64,000 bases of DNA from an uncultured Clostridia bacterium (GTDB lineage Bacteria > Bacillota > Clostridia > Lachnospirales > Anaerotignaceae): contig CAJUNT010000006.1 of assembly GCA_910587735.1 (NCBI GenBank), forward strand, positions 1-64,000, read 5' to 3'. The notes under the pieces are model-generated. The model was not told where the DNA came from and made no database searches. It saw only the letters and a list, made by a program, of their open reading frames with translations. The position numbers and the translations under genes were made by a program. Positions within the stretch are counted from its first letter, which is position 1. Each line of letters starts with the position of its first letter. This document shows, piece by piece, positions 8,066-17,781 of this stretch.

Positions 8066-10513
8066 CTATACTACATTAACTGGATTCATTGTTAAATTTA
8101 AAAGTACATCCCATTTTTTATGTGCGCTCCATTTTTGACAGCAATACAGCACAAAATCACGCAAAAGTTCCTCTTGCGTACATTTTATTAGTATTCTCCA
8201 TCGATATTCCTGACGGAATTTAGAAAGTATTGCTGGTGCTGGTCCTAATATTTGAAATAATCCCTTACGATTATAATATAACATAATATCCGCCAAATAT
8301 ATAGCACTTTCTTTTACCTCTTTTTCATTTTTTCCAAAAAGCAGTACCGTAAATATATTTGAAAAAGGCGGGTACTCCATCATCTGACGGATTTGTATTT
8401 CTTGTTCATAAAATGTTTCATAATACTGTTTTGCTGCAAGTACAATACTGTAATGTTCTGGAGAATAAGTTTGTATAAATACCTCTCCTGCTAATTCGTC
8501 ACGTCCTGCCCTGCCTGCGGCTTGTGTAATAAGCTGAAAAGTAATTTCACTTGCTCTATAACTTGCCATATGCAATGATAAATCTGCTGCCAATATTCCT
8601 ACTAATGTAACATTAGGAAAATCATGTCCTTTTGCAATCATTTGTGTTCCTATCAATATATCTGCTTTACCTTGTCTAAACTGTTCCAATATTTTCTGGT
8701 GACTATTTTTAGACATTGTAGTATCTAAATCCATACGCAATACATTTGTCTCTGGAAATATTTTTTTAATTTCCTGCTCTATTTTTTGTGTTCCTGTACC
8801 AAAATATTTAATATATTTTGAACCACATACAGGGCATACAGAAGGATTCTGTATTCTTTTTCCACAGTAATGACAAACAAGTTCCTGCTCTGAATAGTGA
8901 TATGTATATGCAATATCACACTGGTCACACTTCATTACGTGTCCACACTGTCTGCAAGATACAAATGTAGAATGTCCTCTCCTATTCAAAAAAAGTATTG
9001 TTTGCCTTTTTTGTTGTATATTTTGTTTCATTGCTTCCAAAAGCTGTCTGCTAAATACAGAACGATTTCCCTGTTCCAATTCCTGACGCATATCTGTTAT
9101 TGTTACATGAGGTAAATGACTTCCTTTTGTTCTATTTTTTAATTTTAAAAGTGTATATTCTCCTTTCATCGCTTTGTGATATGTCACTAAATCTGGCGTA
9201 GCACTTCCCATTAAAAGCAAACAGCCTGTCATATGGCTCATTTGTTCTGCTATATCTCTTGCATCATATTTCGGTGTAATATCAGAGCGATAACTGCTTT
9301 CATGTTCCTCATCTATAATAATTATGCCTAAATTTTCAAAAGGCATAAACAATGCAGAACGTGGTCCTATAATAATTGATATTTCTTTATCTCTTGCTTT
9401 TTTCCATTGGTCATATCGTTCTCCATAATTTAAACGACTATGTGTTACAGAAACTTTTTCGCCAAAACGAGATAAAAACCGTTCTACCATTTGAGGTGTC
9501 AACGAAATTTCAGGTACAAGAACTATCGCTTGCTGTCCTTTTTGTATCACCTTTTCAATCATTTGCATATAAATTTCTGTTTTGCCACTTCCTGTAATGC
9601 CATGTAAAAGCACTGGCTTTTTTTGTTTTTGCTCTAATATCTCTGTTAATGCACACAATGCTTTTTTTTGTTCCTCTGTTGGTACAAATGCCTGTGTATG
9701 AGATACAGTATATTTTGTTACCTGTCTTTTCTCTATTTTTCTAATTTGTTTCAAAACGCCTTTTTTTAATAGTGTTTTAATAGGGGAATCTGTTAAAAGC
9801 AATTTCTGTTTCATATCGTCTGCAGTTGCCTGTTTGCCGTCTGACAAATATTCCATTACTTTTTTTTGTCCTAGCATATTTGTTTTATATTTTGCTTTTT
9901 CCCATGTTTCTGTAATGATGACATCATTATCACTTAATGTATATAATATTACTTCTTTTTCATAATTTTTTTGTTTCATGTTTTGGCGTAATACAATGAT
10001 TTCTTTTTCTTTTAAAGATTGTATGGCATTTTGTGCATTTTTTCCTAATTCCTCTATGATATCCTCTACAAAAGCAATATTTTGTTTTTGTTTCAAATAA
10101 TCAATTAACATTTTTTCTGTGGAAGAAATAAACATATCTTTTTCCACTTCTTTTTTTAGCATAATTTGCCATTGAATTTTTGTTTTGATACCTGCTGGCA
10201 TCATTGTCTGAAGACATTGACTCAATGTGCAAAAATATTTTTTTTGCATCCACTGTGCCAGTGCAATACTTTGTTTTGTAAAAATAGGTTTTCCGTTATC
10301 AAGCACTTTTATAATACTTTTCACTTTTTGAGGAGGTACTTCTGTTTGTTCTGCAATATCTACAATATAGCCTTCTGTATTCTTATTTCCCTTTCCAAAA
10401 GGAACGATGACACGAACGCCAACACAAACAGGGCAATATTCTTGTGGTACAATATAATCAAATACTTTATCTACTTCTTTATTTTTTAGACTTAATATGA
10501 CTCTTGCATACAT
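8066..10513 (-). CDS. priA: Primosomal protein N' (replication restart helicase PriA)
   Basis: Superfamily 2 helicase that reloads the replisome at collapsed forks. The N-terminal 3'-DNA-binding domain occupies about 1-105. The helicase core has Walker A GITGSGKT (305-312) and DEEH (401-404). Eight zinc-binding cysteines (520, 523, 529, 532, 547, 550, 560, 563) sit between the helicase lobes. Length (815 aa) is somewhat above the usual 730-800 owing to the extra linker region at about 120-270. It precedes def by 57 nt and follows rpoZ across a terminator. Confidence 0.95.
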   Translation of the reverse strand: MYARVILSLKNKEVDKVFDYIVPQEYCPVCVGVRVIVPFGKGNKNTEGYIVDIAEQTEVPPQKVKSIIKVLDNGKPIFTKQSIALAQWMQKKYFCTLSQCLQTMMPAGIKTKIQWQIMLKKEVEKDMFISSTEKMLIDYLKQKQNIAFVEDIIEELGKNAQNAIQSLKEKEIIVLRQNMKQKNYEKEVILYTLSDNDVIITETWEKAKYKTNMLGQKKVMEYLSDGKQATADDMKQKLLLTDSPIKTLLKKGVLKQIRKIEKRQVTKYTVSHTQAFVPTEEQKKALCALTEILEQKQKKPVLLHGITGSGKTEIYMQMIEKVIQKGQQAIVLVPEISLTPQMVERFLSRFGEKVSVTHSRLNYGERYDQWKKARDKEISIIIGPRSALFMPFENLGIIIIDEEHESSYRSDITPKYDARDIAEQMSHMTGCLLLMGSATPDLVTYHKAMKGEYTLLKLKNRTKGSHLPHVTITDMRQELEQGNRSVFSRQLLEAMKQNIQQKRQTILFLNRRGHSTFVSCRQCGHVMKCDQCDIAYTYHYSEQELVCHYCGKRIQNPSVCPVCGSKYIKYFGTGTQKIEQEIKKIFPETNVLRMDLDTTMSKNSHQKILEQFRQGKADILIGTQMIAKGHDFPNVTLVGILAADLSLHMASYRASEITFQLITQAAGRAGRDELAGEVFIQTYSPEHYSIVLAAKQYYETFYEQEIQIRQMMEYPPFSNIFTVLLFGKNEKEVKESAIYLADIMLYYNRKGLFQILGPAPAILSKFRQEYRWRILIKCTQEELLRDFVLYCCQKWSAHKKWDVLLNLTMNPVNVV

Positions 10514-10608
10514 AAAAATTGCCCTCCTTGCTGTATATATGACTTTATTTCTATAACAAAATTATGTTCTATAATATTAAAATGCAAATATATTATTGTG
10601 TATTGGTC

Positions 10609-10642
10609 AAATAAAGGGAAACTTTCTCGTTTCCCTCTTTCA
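10609..10642 (-). terminator. Intrinsic terminator after rpoZ
   Basis: Stem GGGAAAC/GTTTCCC (10616-10635) with a 6-nt loop is followed on the minus strand by TTTATTT. It separates the yicC-remA-gmk-rpoZ operon from priA. Confidence 0.7.
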
Positions 10643-10681
10643 TGACATTACTTTTTTACTTTACTATACAGAAATATGATA

Positions 10682-10954
10682 TTACATTTCTATATTTTCC
10701 CAAGCCTCATCTTGTTCTTTTGCAGAAGCATCATTTTGTATAATTTTAATTTTTCCTTCATACAACTCATTTACAGCAATGGATACAGGACGGTCTATTT
10801 TCGTTTTTGTTGTCATAGGTTCAGCATGGTCTACAAGCTGTCTAGCTCTTTTTGCCGCAACAATAACAATGGTGTAACGGCTGCTTACTACATTATCTGC
10901 ATCTGCATCTTTATTTAATACTTCCAATAAATCTGTATAAGATGGTCTTAACAT
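10682..10954 (-). CDS. rpoZ: DNA-directed RNA polymerase omega subunit
   Basis: Small subunit that assists folding and assembly of RNA polymerase. The family signature is visible: LRPSYTDLL at the N-terminus and RYTIVIVAAKRARQL in the middle, followed by KPVSIAV-like text (RPVSIAVNELYEGKI). The 90-aa length is normal. It overlaps gmk by 7 nt, the conserved gmk-rpoZ arrangement, and ends the operon before the terminator. Confidence 0.93.
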   Translation of the reverse strand: MLRPSYTDLLEVLNKDADADNVVSSRYTIVIVAAKRARQLVDHAEPMTTKTKIDRPVSIAVNELYEGKIKIIQNDASAKEQDEAWENIEM

Positions 10955-11568
10955 GATGTAATCTCTCCTTTAAATTGTTTTTTGATATTGATATTTCTAC
11001 TACTTTTCATACCTTCCACTTTTACAATATCACAAATAGCATTTACTGCACAACAAACAGTATCATTGATAACAATATAATCATATTGTGGTACAAATTC
11101 CATTTCTTCTATTGCACGATTGATACGACGCTGTATTGTTTGTTCATCTTCTGTTGCTCTTTCTGTCAATCTTTTTTTCAGTTCCTTTGCGCTAGGAGGT
11201 ATCATAAATACTAATATACAATCTTTATAAATCTTTTTTATTTGCAGAGCGCCTTGTACTTCAATTTCTAATATCACATTTTTACCTTCTGCCATTTGTT
11301 GCTCTACATATTCTTTAGGTGTGCCATAATAATTTCCGCAAAATTCTGCCCACTCTAAAAGTTGATTTTCATTTTTCATTTTTTCAAATACTTCTCTGGT
11401 ATAAAAATAATAATGTACACCATCTATTTCATTGTGTCGTGGGGAACGTGTTGTAGCAGAAACAGAAAGCGCAAATTGTTGCTGTTTTTCCACCAATTCT
11501 TTTACAACTGTTCCCTTTCCTGTGCCAGAAGGTCCAGAAATAATCATTAACATTCCTTGTTTTTTCAT
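10948..11568 (-). CDS. gmk: Guanylate kinase
   Basis: Converts GMP to GDP with ATP. The P-loop GPSGTGKGTV lies at about residues 11-20, followed by the GMP-binding segment SATTRSPR and the YYFYTREVFE region. Length (206 aa) is standard. It overlaps remA by 4 nt upstream and rpoZ by 7 nt downstream, so the three genes are translationally coupled. Confidence 0.96.
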   Translation of the reverse strand: MKKQGMLMIISGPSGTGKGTVVKELVEKQQQFALSVSATTRSPRHNEIDGVHYYFYTREVFEKMKNENQLLEWAEFCGNYYGTPKEYVEQQMAEGKNVILEIEVQGALQIKKIYKDCILVFMIPPSAKELKKRLTERATEDEQTIQRRINRAIEEMEFVPQYDYIVINDTVCCAVNAICDIVKVEGMKSSRNINIKKQFKGEITSC

Positions 11569-11852
11569 TCCTCTGTTATCCTCCCTTCATTTGCCTTCTC
11601 TATTTGTTTTGTTGAATCCAATCTACTACCTATTGTACCAGGTATATTTGGAGAAAGCACAACCTGTCCTGTATCCATCATAATCACACTTCTTGTTTTT
11701 CTGCCATATGTAGCGTCAATCAGCGTTCCTTTTTCTTTTGTTTCCTGCACAATTCTTTTAATTGGTGCAGAATCTGGATTTAATATAGCAATAATACGGT
11801 TTGCAGAAACCATATTGCCATATCCTATATTTAAAAATTGTATACAATCCAT
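11565..11852 (-). CDS. remA: RemA-family (DUF370) DNA-binding regulator
   Basis: Small DNA-binding protein of the RemA/DUF370 family, a matrix and osmolyte regulator in Bacillus subtilis. Visible signature: FLNIGYGNMVSANRIIAIL, then APIKRIVQE and LIDATYGRKTRSVI. I prefer the ATG at 11852 because GGAG lies 6 nt upstream; an ATG at 11864 overlaps the yicC stop by one base but has no ribosome binding site. The C-terminus carries a short tail beyond the core, about 95 aa in all. It lies in the conserved yicC-remA-gmk-rpoZ order. Confidence 0.9.
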   Translation of the reverse strand: MDCIQFLNIGYGNMVSANRIIAILNPDSAPIKRIVQETKEKGTLIDATYGRKTRSVIMMDTGQVVLSPNIPGTIGSRLDSTKQIEKANEGRITEE

Positions 11853-11863
11853 TTTATTCTCCA

Positions 11864-12742
11864 TTATTCTATATTTTGTATCTGCTCTCTTATTTTTTCA
11901 ATTTCACTTTTCATTTCTATTGTAATGCCAGTAATTTCAATATCATTTGCTTTTGATGCAATAGTATTCACTTCTCTATTCATTTCCTGCACCAAAAAGT
12001 CTAATTTTCTACCAATTTGTCCGCCTTTCTGGAGTATTTCTTTTAACTGTATGATATGACTTTCCAGTCTTGTAATTTCTTCATCTACACAGCTACGGTC
12101 TGCAAATAATGCTGTTTCCATAGCAATACGCTGTTCATCTGCTTCCATACCAGATAAAAGTTCTTTAATTCTGTTTTGTAGTTTTTCTTTATATTCTTTT
12201 ACTACAATAGGACTTCTTTTTTTTATTTGCTCTGTCATTTGTTGTATCAATTCTCTTTTTTTCAATATGTCATTGACAAGTGCTTCTCCTTCTTTTTGGC
12301 GCATTTCCACAAATTTTAATATTGCCTCATCTAGTGCAGGTAACAATGTTTCCCATAATACATCTTTTTGTTCTTCTGCTTTTTCTACTGAAATAACATC
12401 AGCAAAACGTGCCACTAAATCCAATTTATATTTTGAATAAACACCAAATTTTTGCTCCAATTCATAAAGTTTTTCTGTATATGCTTTTGCTAATGGTTCA
12501 TTTATTTTGACTACAACATCATTATCAGAAAATGTTTCAAATGTAATATAAATGTCTGTTTTTCCTCTTGCAATATATTGCATAGCCTTTTTACGGATGG
12601 CATCTTCTAGTTCATTCATAAAACGGGGTAATTTTACGGAAATATCATTGTATCTATGGTTTACAGATTTCATTTCTACTACAAAACGATAATCGTTTGC
12701 CATATGTTCCCCTTTGCCATATCCTGTCATACTTCTTACCAT
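11864..12742 (-). CDS. yicC: YicC/YloC family endoribonuclease
   Basis: YicC/YloC-family protein, described as an endoribonuclease; the target RNAs in Clostridia are unknown. The N-terminus RSMTGYGKG and the C-terminal stretch FLVQEMNREVNTIASK are diagnostic. The middle is rich in predicted coiled coil. Length 292 aa is typical. It is first in the operon with remA, gmk and rpoZ and is divergent from rqcH. Confidence 0.92.
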   Translation of the reverse strand: MVRSMTGYGKGEHMANDYRFVVEMKSVNHRYNDISVKLPRFMNELEDAIRKKAMQYIARGKTDIYITFETFSDNDVVVKINEPLAKAYTEKLYELEQKFGVYSKYKLDLVARFADVISVEKAEEQKDVLWETLLPALDEAILKFVEMRQKEGEALVNDILKKRELIQQMTEQIKKRSPIVVKEYKEKLQNRIKELLSGMEADEQRIAMETALFADRSCVDEEITRLESHIIQLKEILQKGGQIGRKLDFLVQEMNREVNTIASKANDIEITGITIEMKSEIEKIREQIQNIE

Positions 12743-13042
12743 ACTATTTACCTCTTTTCTAAAAAAACATTTGTAAAAACAGACTTTATTTATGTATGGT
12801 CAAAAATATGTCTGTTTATATGATTGTCTGTTTTTACTGTGATTGTTTTTTTGAATCCTTCCTATTATATAATATTGTTCCCCTTTTTATCAAGTATTTT
12901 ATCAATATCAAGCAATATAATTATTTTAATTGCTTATTATAATTATACCAAAAAATTGCCAATGTTTTTATTTTTATATCATTTTTGTTATTTTTTATGT
13001 TATACTAATTTCTAAAAAAGCAATTCAGAAAGGAAATGTGAT
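12743..13042. other. Divergent yicC/rqcH intergenic region
   Basis: 300 bp, very AT-rich, no gene seen. It contains an inverted repeat with AAAAACAGAC near 12776 and GTCTGTTTTT near 12826, and a good minus-10 box TATACT at 13001-13006 for rqcH without a clear minus-35. Confidence 0.5.
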
Positions 13043-14812
13043 ATGGCACTTGATGGTATTACCGTTGCGGGCATTGTGTCCGAATTAAATAAAAAATTAC
13101 TGGGAGGTAGAATTGACAAAATTTATCAGCCTCTTGCTGATGAAATTATATTCACTGTCAGAAGTATAGGACAAAATTATAAAGTTCTAGTTTCTGCAAA
13201 TTCTAGTCACCCTCGTATGCATATTACACAAATACAAAAACAAAATCCTATATCAGCACCTATATTTTGTATGGTTATGAGAAAATATATTGCTGGTGCA
13301 AAAATCACAAAAATATATCAGCCTGATTTTGAACGTGTGATTATATTAGAAGTAGAATCTATGAACGAATTAGGGGACATAACTCCTAAAAAATTGATAT
13401 TGGAAATTATGGGAAAACACAGTAATTTTATTGTTACAGATGAAAACAATAAAATATTAGATGCTATCAAAAGAGTTTCTCATGATAAAAGTTCTGTAAG
13501 AGAAGTATTACCTGGAAAAGAATATAGTATGCCTCCCTCACAACAAAAACAAAATCCTCTTTTTATGACAAAAGAGCATATTTTTGAACAACTTCAAAAA
13601 CAATCTGGTGCAAAAGTACAAGAAGTACTTTATCAAAGTTATACTGGTATCAGCCCTATATTTGCTAGTGAAATCTGTTTTAGAGCAAATATAGATACAA
13701 GTTACTTTTGTGGACAACTTACAGAGCAAAACAAACAGGCAATTTATAACGCTTTTTACAATGTATTAGAGCAAGTAAAACAACAACAATTTTGTTACTA
13801 TATTTATTATGATGAATATAAAATTTTGGATTTTAGTGTATTAGATATGGAGCAATTTCAATATTTTTCAAAAAAGCAATATGAATCTATATCAATGCTT
13901 TTAGAAGATTACTATGCAGAAAAAGATAATTTATATCATATACGACAAAAATCACATGATATGCGTCGTATATTATTGTCTAATATAGAGCGTTGTGCCA
14001 AAAAGAAAGAAATACAAAAAAAGACAGAAAAAGAAGTTGCTTCAAAAGATAAATGGAAAATAAAAGGAGAACTTTTAACAGCAAATATTCATGCTATATC
14101 AAAGGGTATGAATGTTTTTCGTACTGTTAATTTTTATGACCCAGAATGTAAAGAAATAGAAATCGCCATTGACCCTACAAAAACACCTTCAGAAAATGCA
14201 CAAAAATATTTCAGCAAATATAACAAGGCAAAAAGAACGCTTGCCGCATTGGAAATACAAAAAAAGCAAAATGATGAAGAGCTTGCTTATTTAGAAACCA
14301 TATTTCAATCATTAGAAACAGCAAAAGAAGAGGCAGATTTAGACGAAATCCGTATGGAATTGGCAGAACAAGGCTATATGAAACGGAAAACAGCAAAAAA
14401 AAATAAATCTCAAAAATCTAAAAAAACAAAACCTCTCCATTATATTTCTTCAGATGGTTTTGATATTTATGTGGGAAAAAGCAATATACAAAATGATGAA
14501 TTGACATTACACACTGCGCAAAGTAATGATATTTGGTTGCATACAAAAGATATTGCTGGCTCTCATGTCATTATTAAAACAAATGGTATTGATGTGCCTG
14601 ATAGTACATTATTAGAGGCAGCAAATATTTCTGCTTATTTTAGTAAAGGTAAAAACAGTTCTCATGTGCCTGTTGATTATACATTGAAAAAATATGTTAA
14701 AAAGCCAAATGGTGCAAAACCAGGTATGGTAATTTATGAAAGAAATAAAACAATTTACATTACACCAGATGAAAAAAATATTAAAAAATTAGAGAGTGTT
14801 CAAAAAGAATAG
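13043..14812 (+). CDS. rqcH: NFACT-family ribosome quality control protein RqcH
   Basis: NFACT protein (RqcH, also annotated FbpA). It binds obstructed 50S subunits and directs alanine tailing of stalled chains. The NFACT-N domain starts at MALDGITVAGIVSELN, a long coiled-coil region covers about 260-440, and the C-terminal NFACT-R domain carries DIWLHTKDIAGSHV. Length (589 aa) is normal. Start ATG has AAAGGA about 9 nt upstream. It is divergent from yicC and alone in its transcription unit, followed by a repeat element and a bidirectional terminator. Confidence 0.94.
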   Translation: MALDGITVAGIVSELNKKLLGGRIDKIYQPLADEIIFTVRSIGQNYKVLVSANSSHPRMHITQIQKQNPISAPIFCMVMRKYIAGAKITKIYQPDFERVIILEVESMNELGDITPKKLILEIMGKHSNFIVTDENNKILDAIKRVSHDKSSVREVLPGKEYSMPPSQQKQNPLFMTKEHIFEQLQKQSGAKVQEVLYQSYTGISPIFASEICFRANIDTSYFCGQLTEQNKQAIYNAFYNVLEQVKQQQFCYYIYYDEYKILDFSVLDMEQFQYFSKKQYESISMLLEDYYAEKDNLYHIRQKSHDMRRILLSNIERCAKKKEIQKKTEKEVASKDKWKIKGELLTANIHAISKGMNVFRTVNFYDPECKEIEIAIDPTKTPSENAQKYFSKYNKAKRTLAALEIQKKQNDEELAYLETIFQSLETAKEEADLDEIRMELAEQGYMKRKTAKKNKSQKSKKTKPLHYISSDGFDIYVGKSNIQNDELTLHTAQSNDIWLHTKDIAGSHVIIKTNGIDVPDSTLLEAANISAYFSKGKNSSHVPVDYTLKKYVKKPNGAKPGMVIYERNKTIYITPDEKNIKKLESVQKE

Positions 14813-14932
14813 CTTCAAAAATAATTTTTATTTCTGTTTGTTATCAGTAAAACGAAATTTTCCATAAAAGTTTTTGTTTCATTTTTTTAAAAGCGAGTGA
14901 GAGTTTAAGAGCAAAGCTCTCAATGTTTTAAC
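14813..14932 (+). repeat. Three-hairpin intergenic repeat, copy A
   Basis: Immediately after rqcH. The order is AAAACGAAATTTT hairpin (14849-14862), AAAAGTTTTTGT, a degenerate middle hairpin, then a GAGTTTAAGAGC...GCTCTC hairpin and GTTTTAA. The left part (ATTTTTATTTCTGTT) is shared nearly base for base with copy C at 53216-53333. Confidence 0.65.
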
Positions 14933-14937
14933 AATAT

Positions 14938-14975
14938 AAAGTGGTACAAATGATTTTATCATTTGTACCACTTTA
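14938..14975. terminator. Bidirectional terminator between rqcH and spo0A
   Basis: A perfect 14-bp stem, GTGGTACAAATGAT and its complement around a 3-nt loop, flanked by AAA on the left and TTT on the right. It can serve both convergent genes. Confidence 0.85.
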
Positions 14976-15005
14976 TTATTTTATGTAATAAATCATATTA
15001 TTCAA

Positions 15006-15803
15006 TCATTCACATCTTAAATATTCTGACATAGTAGCAATAAATTGGCTATTTGTAGGTTTTACCATAGGATAATATCCTGCCATTTCATAAAAAATTT
15101 CTTTTCCTGTTCTTTTCCACGCTGTTTCAATAGCATGACGCATTGCCCTTTCCACTTTTCCTGCGGTTGTATTATATTCTTTCGCAATATCAGGATACAG
15201 CCCTTTTGTAATAGAAAGTATTGCCTCTCTATTTTCTATAACCATCATAACACCTTTTCTAATAAAATGATAGCCTTTTATACTTGCTGTAATACCCATT
15301 CTATTCAACAATTTAGAAATGGTACTTTCCAATTCATATTTATTTTGTTTTTTATTATAATCATTTCTATCTGTTTCCATTTGTGACAAAACCGCCTTTT
15401 GTTTGATACATGACATTTCTTCTGGTGCAGTCAATACTTGTACCATTTTTTCTAACAATATATTATTCTCAGTAGGTTTTATAATATAATTTGTTGCACC
15501 TAAACTCATGGCACGTTTCATAACATTGCCCTTTTCAATAGCAGATAATATAATACAATTACTGTTAATTCCTTTTTTATTTAATTCTTCCAAAAGCCAC
15601 AGACCATTCTTTTCCCCCAAAAGAATATCCATTAATATAATATCTGGTCTTTTTTGTTCTGCTTTTTGCAAAGCCTCCTCCCCATTGCTTGCCATATCAA
15701 CTACTTTTACACTAATATTTTTTTCCAAGCCTTCTTTTGTCATTTTCATATAATCTGCATCGTTGTCCGCTAGAAGTATGGTTTTATTAGAAATATTCAA
15801 CAT
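15006..15803 (-). CDS. spo0A: Sporulation master regulator Spo0A
   Basis: Response regulator that commits the cell to sporulation. The receiver domain has the acidic pocket Asp13/Asp15 and phospho-acceptor Asp59 in DIILMDILLG. The C-terminal Spo0A DNA-binding domain has KGYHFIRKGV and the recognition region KVERAMRHAIETAWKR. I chose the ATG at 15803 (GAGG about 10 nt upstream). The frame stays open for 30 more codons upstream but that extension has no homology or ribosome binding site. The product is about 265 aa. The usual partner spoIVB is 4 kb away, separated by two opposite-strand genes. Confidence 0.96.
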   Translation of the reverse strand: MLNISNKTILLADNDADYMKMTKEGLEKNISVKVVDMASNGEEALQKAEQKRPDIILMDILLGEKNGLWLLEELNKKGINSNCIILSAIEKGNVMKRAMSLGATNYIIKPTENNILLEKMVQVLTAPEEMSCIKQKAVLSQMETDRNDYNKKQNKYELESTISKLLNRMGITASIKGYHFIRKGVMMVIENREAILSITKGLYPDIAKEYNTTAGKVERAMRHAIETAWKRTGKEIFYEMAGYYPMVKPTNSQFIATMSEYLRCE

Positions 15804-16246
15804 ACTATCATTTCCTCTCTTTATCGTATTTTCAACTTCTTCAGTAAAAAATGCAACAAAATGAGTACTTTTACAATATTGATAAGTCATCAAACAGATA
15901 TTGCAATTTGTAAATCATACAAATTCATTTTATAAAAAGTATTCCCTTTCTCATTTTTATTGTGCATATTACCATTATATGACGTATTACGACTTTTTGC
16001 TATACTATATGTACGAAAGCATAACTTTTGTGCGCCAAATGATTTTTGTATGTCGTTTTATATGCTATTTCAACATTTCATGCAATATTTTGCACATTTC
16101 ATGCAGAAAACAACAATGTAAAATGACCAAAAACTAGTAATATAAGTCTTTTTATACTGATATGAACAAAATATATTTTATACAGCAAATTATTTTTGAT
16201 AAATCCTCTCAATATTATTTTAAATGTTATTTTATAAATATCTATA
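15804..16246. other. Long spo0A/mtaD intergenic region, spo0A side
   Basis: AT-rich, no supported gene. It must hold the spo0A promoters, but I find neither a convincing sigma-A nor sigma-H promoter nor an exact Spo0A box by eye. A minus-strand open frame at 16099-16377 is rejected as low complexity. Confidence 0.4.
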
Positions 16247-16275
16247 TTGACATTATTCTCATTATAAAATATAGT
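16247..16275 (+). promoter_or_regulatory. Sigma-A promoter of mtaD
   Basis: TTGACA (16247-16252) and TATAGT (16270-16275) with a 17-nt spacer. The predicted start is near 16282, giving an untranslated leader of about 160 nt before the mtaD start. Confidence 0.6.
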
Positions 16276-16347
16276 ATAATTTAGTGATGTTGAAATAAAA
16301 CACCAGATATTTTTGTCTGATAAACCATTTCCATCACATACTGCAAA

Positions 16348-16409
16348 CAGACAATGTTTGATACTATATTTTAGCATAAATCAAACATATTTGTTAATGT
16401 CTGACATTA
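16348..16409 (+). promoter_or_regulatory. Structured mtaD leader with nested inverted repeats
   Basis: CAGACA-ATGTTTGAT (16348-16362) is complementary to ATCAAACAT (16380-16388) plus TGTCTG (16398-16403), giving a 15-bp stem with a 9-nt bulge. The 3' part overlaps a 7-1-7 palindrome TAATGTC-T-GACATTA (16395-16409). This may be an RNA switch or an operator; no known riboswitch is recognised. Confidence 0.4.
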
Positions 16410-16442
16410 TATTTTTATTACAAAAAAGGAGGATACTTTTTT

Positions 16443-17720
16443 ATGCTTTTCTCAAATTGTAGTATATTGCGTCCCAATGGGGAAATATTAGAAAACGCAT
16501 ATTTACAAGTTACAGACGACAAAATCACATACATTGGTACAAAAAAACCAACTCGTCATACAGGTGCTGTTTATGACTATACAAACAAACTACTTTTACC
16601 TGGATTTATCAACACACATTGTCATGTTCCTATGACATTACTTCGCAGTGTGGGTGCAGACTTACCTCTCGACCGTTGGCTTTCTGAAAAAATTTTTCCT
16701 TTAGAAGATAAATTAAATAAAGACTGGGCTTTTTCTGGTTCATTACTAGGCATTGCAGAAATGCTTCGTAGTGGTGTCACTTCTTTTTCAGATATGTATT
16801 TTTTTGGAGAATCTCGTGCAAATGCTGTTTTAGAATCTGGTATTAATGCAAATCTTTGTATGGGTATACTTTGTTTTGATGATAGTCCATTCGATAAAGC
16901 ACCTATGGTACAGGAAAGCAAAGATTTATTCCATGCCTATCACAATGCAAATGGAGGACAATTAAAAATAGATATTGGACTTCATGCAGAATATACATCA
17001 AATCCTATGATTGCAAAAGCAGCTTCTGACTATGCCAAAGAAATCGGTGCAAATATGCATATTCATATTTCTGAAACAAAAAAGGAAACGGACGAATGTA
17101 TTGCAAGACATGGTAAAACACCAGTAGCTTATTTTAACGATTTAGGAGTTTTTGATAATCATGTTACTGCTGCACATTGTGTTTGGTTAACAGAACAGGA
17201 TAAGCAAATATTAGCAGATAAAAAAGTATCTGTTGCACATTGCCCTATAAGTAATTTAAAATTAGGTAGTGGTATTGCAGATATGTTTTCATTGATGGAA
17301 AAAGGCATCAATATTTCTATTGGTACAGATGGCGTAGCAAGTAATGATAATTTAAACTTTTTAGAAGATATGAAACTAACGGCGTTACTTCAAAAGGGTC
17401 TTCATAGAAATCCTGCAATATTTCCTGCAAGTGAAGTATTTAAAATGGCATCGCAAAATGGTGCTTTGTCACAAAACCGTATGCAAACAGGTGCTTTAAA
17501 ATTAGGTAATCAAGCAGATATTATTGCTATTGACTATCATTCTATCAATCTTTTACCTTGTATTGATGTCATTTCTTCTCTTGTTTATGCTACACTACCA
17601 TCTGATGTAAAAATGACAATGGTAAATGGTAAAATACTTTATGAAAATGGTCAATTTCATACGATTGACATTGAAAAAGTGATGCACGAAGTAAGTCGTA
17701 TTGGTAGAAAACTTTATTAA
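16443..17720 (+). CDS. mtaD: 5-methylthioadenosine/S-adenosylhomocysteine deaminase (MtaD family)
   Basis: Metal-dependent amidohydrolase that deaminates S-adenosylhomocysteine, methylthioadenosine or 5'-deoxyadenosine, clearing SAM by-products. Metal ligands are His59 and His61 (NTHCH), His208 (HIHIS), and Asp296 (GTDGVAS), with further conserved residues at HAEYTS and AAHC. Length 425 aa is normal. Start ATG at 16443 has GGAGG 10 nt upstream. A leader of about 160 nt with strong inverted repeats precedes it. Substrate preference cannot be fixed from sequence; a 5'-deoxyadenosine deaminase role is possible. Confidence 0.88.
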   Translation: MLFSNCSILRPNGEILENAYLQVTDDKITYIGTKKPTRHTGAVYDYTNKLLLPGFINTHCHVPMTLLRSVGADLPLDRWLSEKIFPLEDKLNKDWAFSGSLLGIAEMLRSGVTSFSDMYFFGESRANAVLESGINANLCMGILCFDDSPFDKAPMVQESKDLFHAYHNANGGQLKIDIGLHAEYTSNPMIAKAASDYAKEIGANMHIHISETKKETDECIARHGKTPVAYFNDLGVFDNHVTAAHCVWLTEQDKQILADKKVSVAHCPISNLKLGSGIADMFSLMEKGINISIGTDGVASNDNLNFLEDMKLTALLQKGLHRNPAIFPASEVFKMASQNGALSQNRMQTGALKLGNQADIIAIDYHSINLLPCIDVISSLVYATLPSDVKMTMVNGKILYENGQFHTIDIEKVMHEVSRIGRKLY

Positions 17721-17781
17721 AACAAACTGAAATATTTTATAACGCTATACGAATGAATCATCATATAAACAGTGAGAAACA

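Noticed and set aside
15804..15893. 30-codon N-terminal extension of Spo0A
   Set aside because: No homology to Spo0A, no ribosome binding site; the ATG at 15803 has a good site and matches the family start.
16099..16377. Minus-strand open frame of 92 codons upstream of spo0A
   Set aside because: Ile/Phe/Asn-rich sequence without homology or ribosome binding site. It overlaps the mtaD promoter region.
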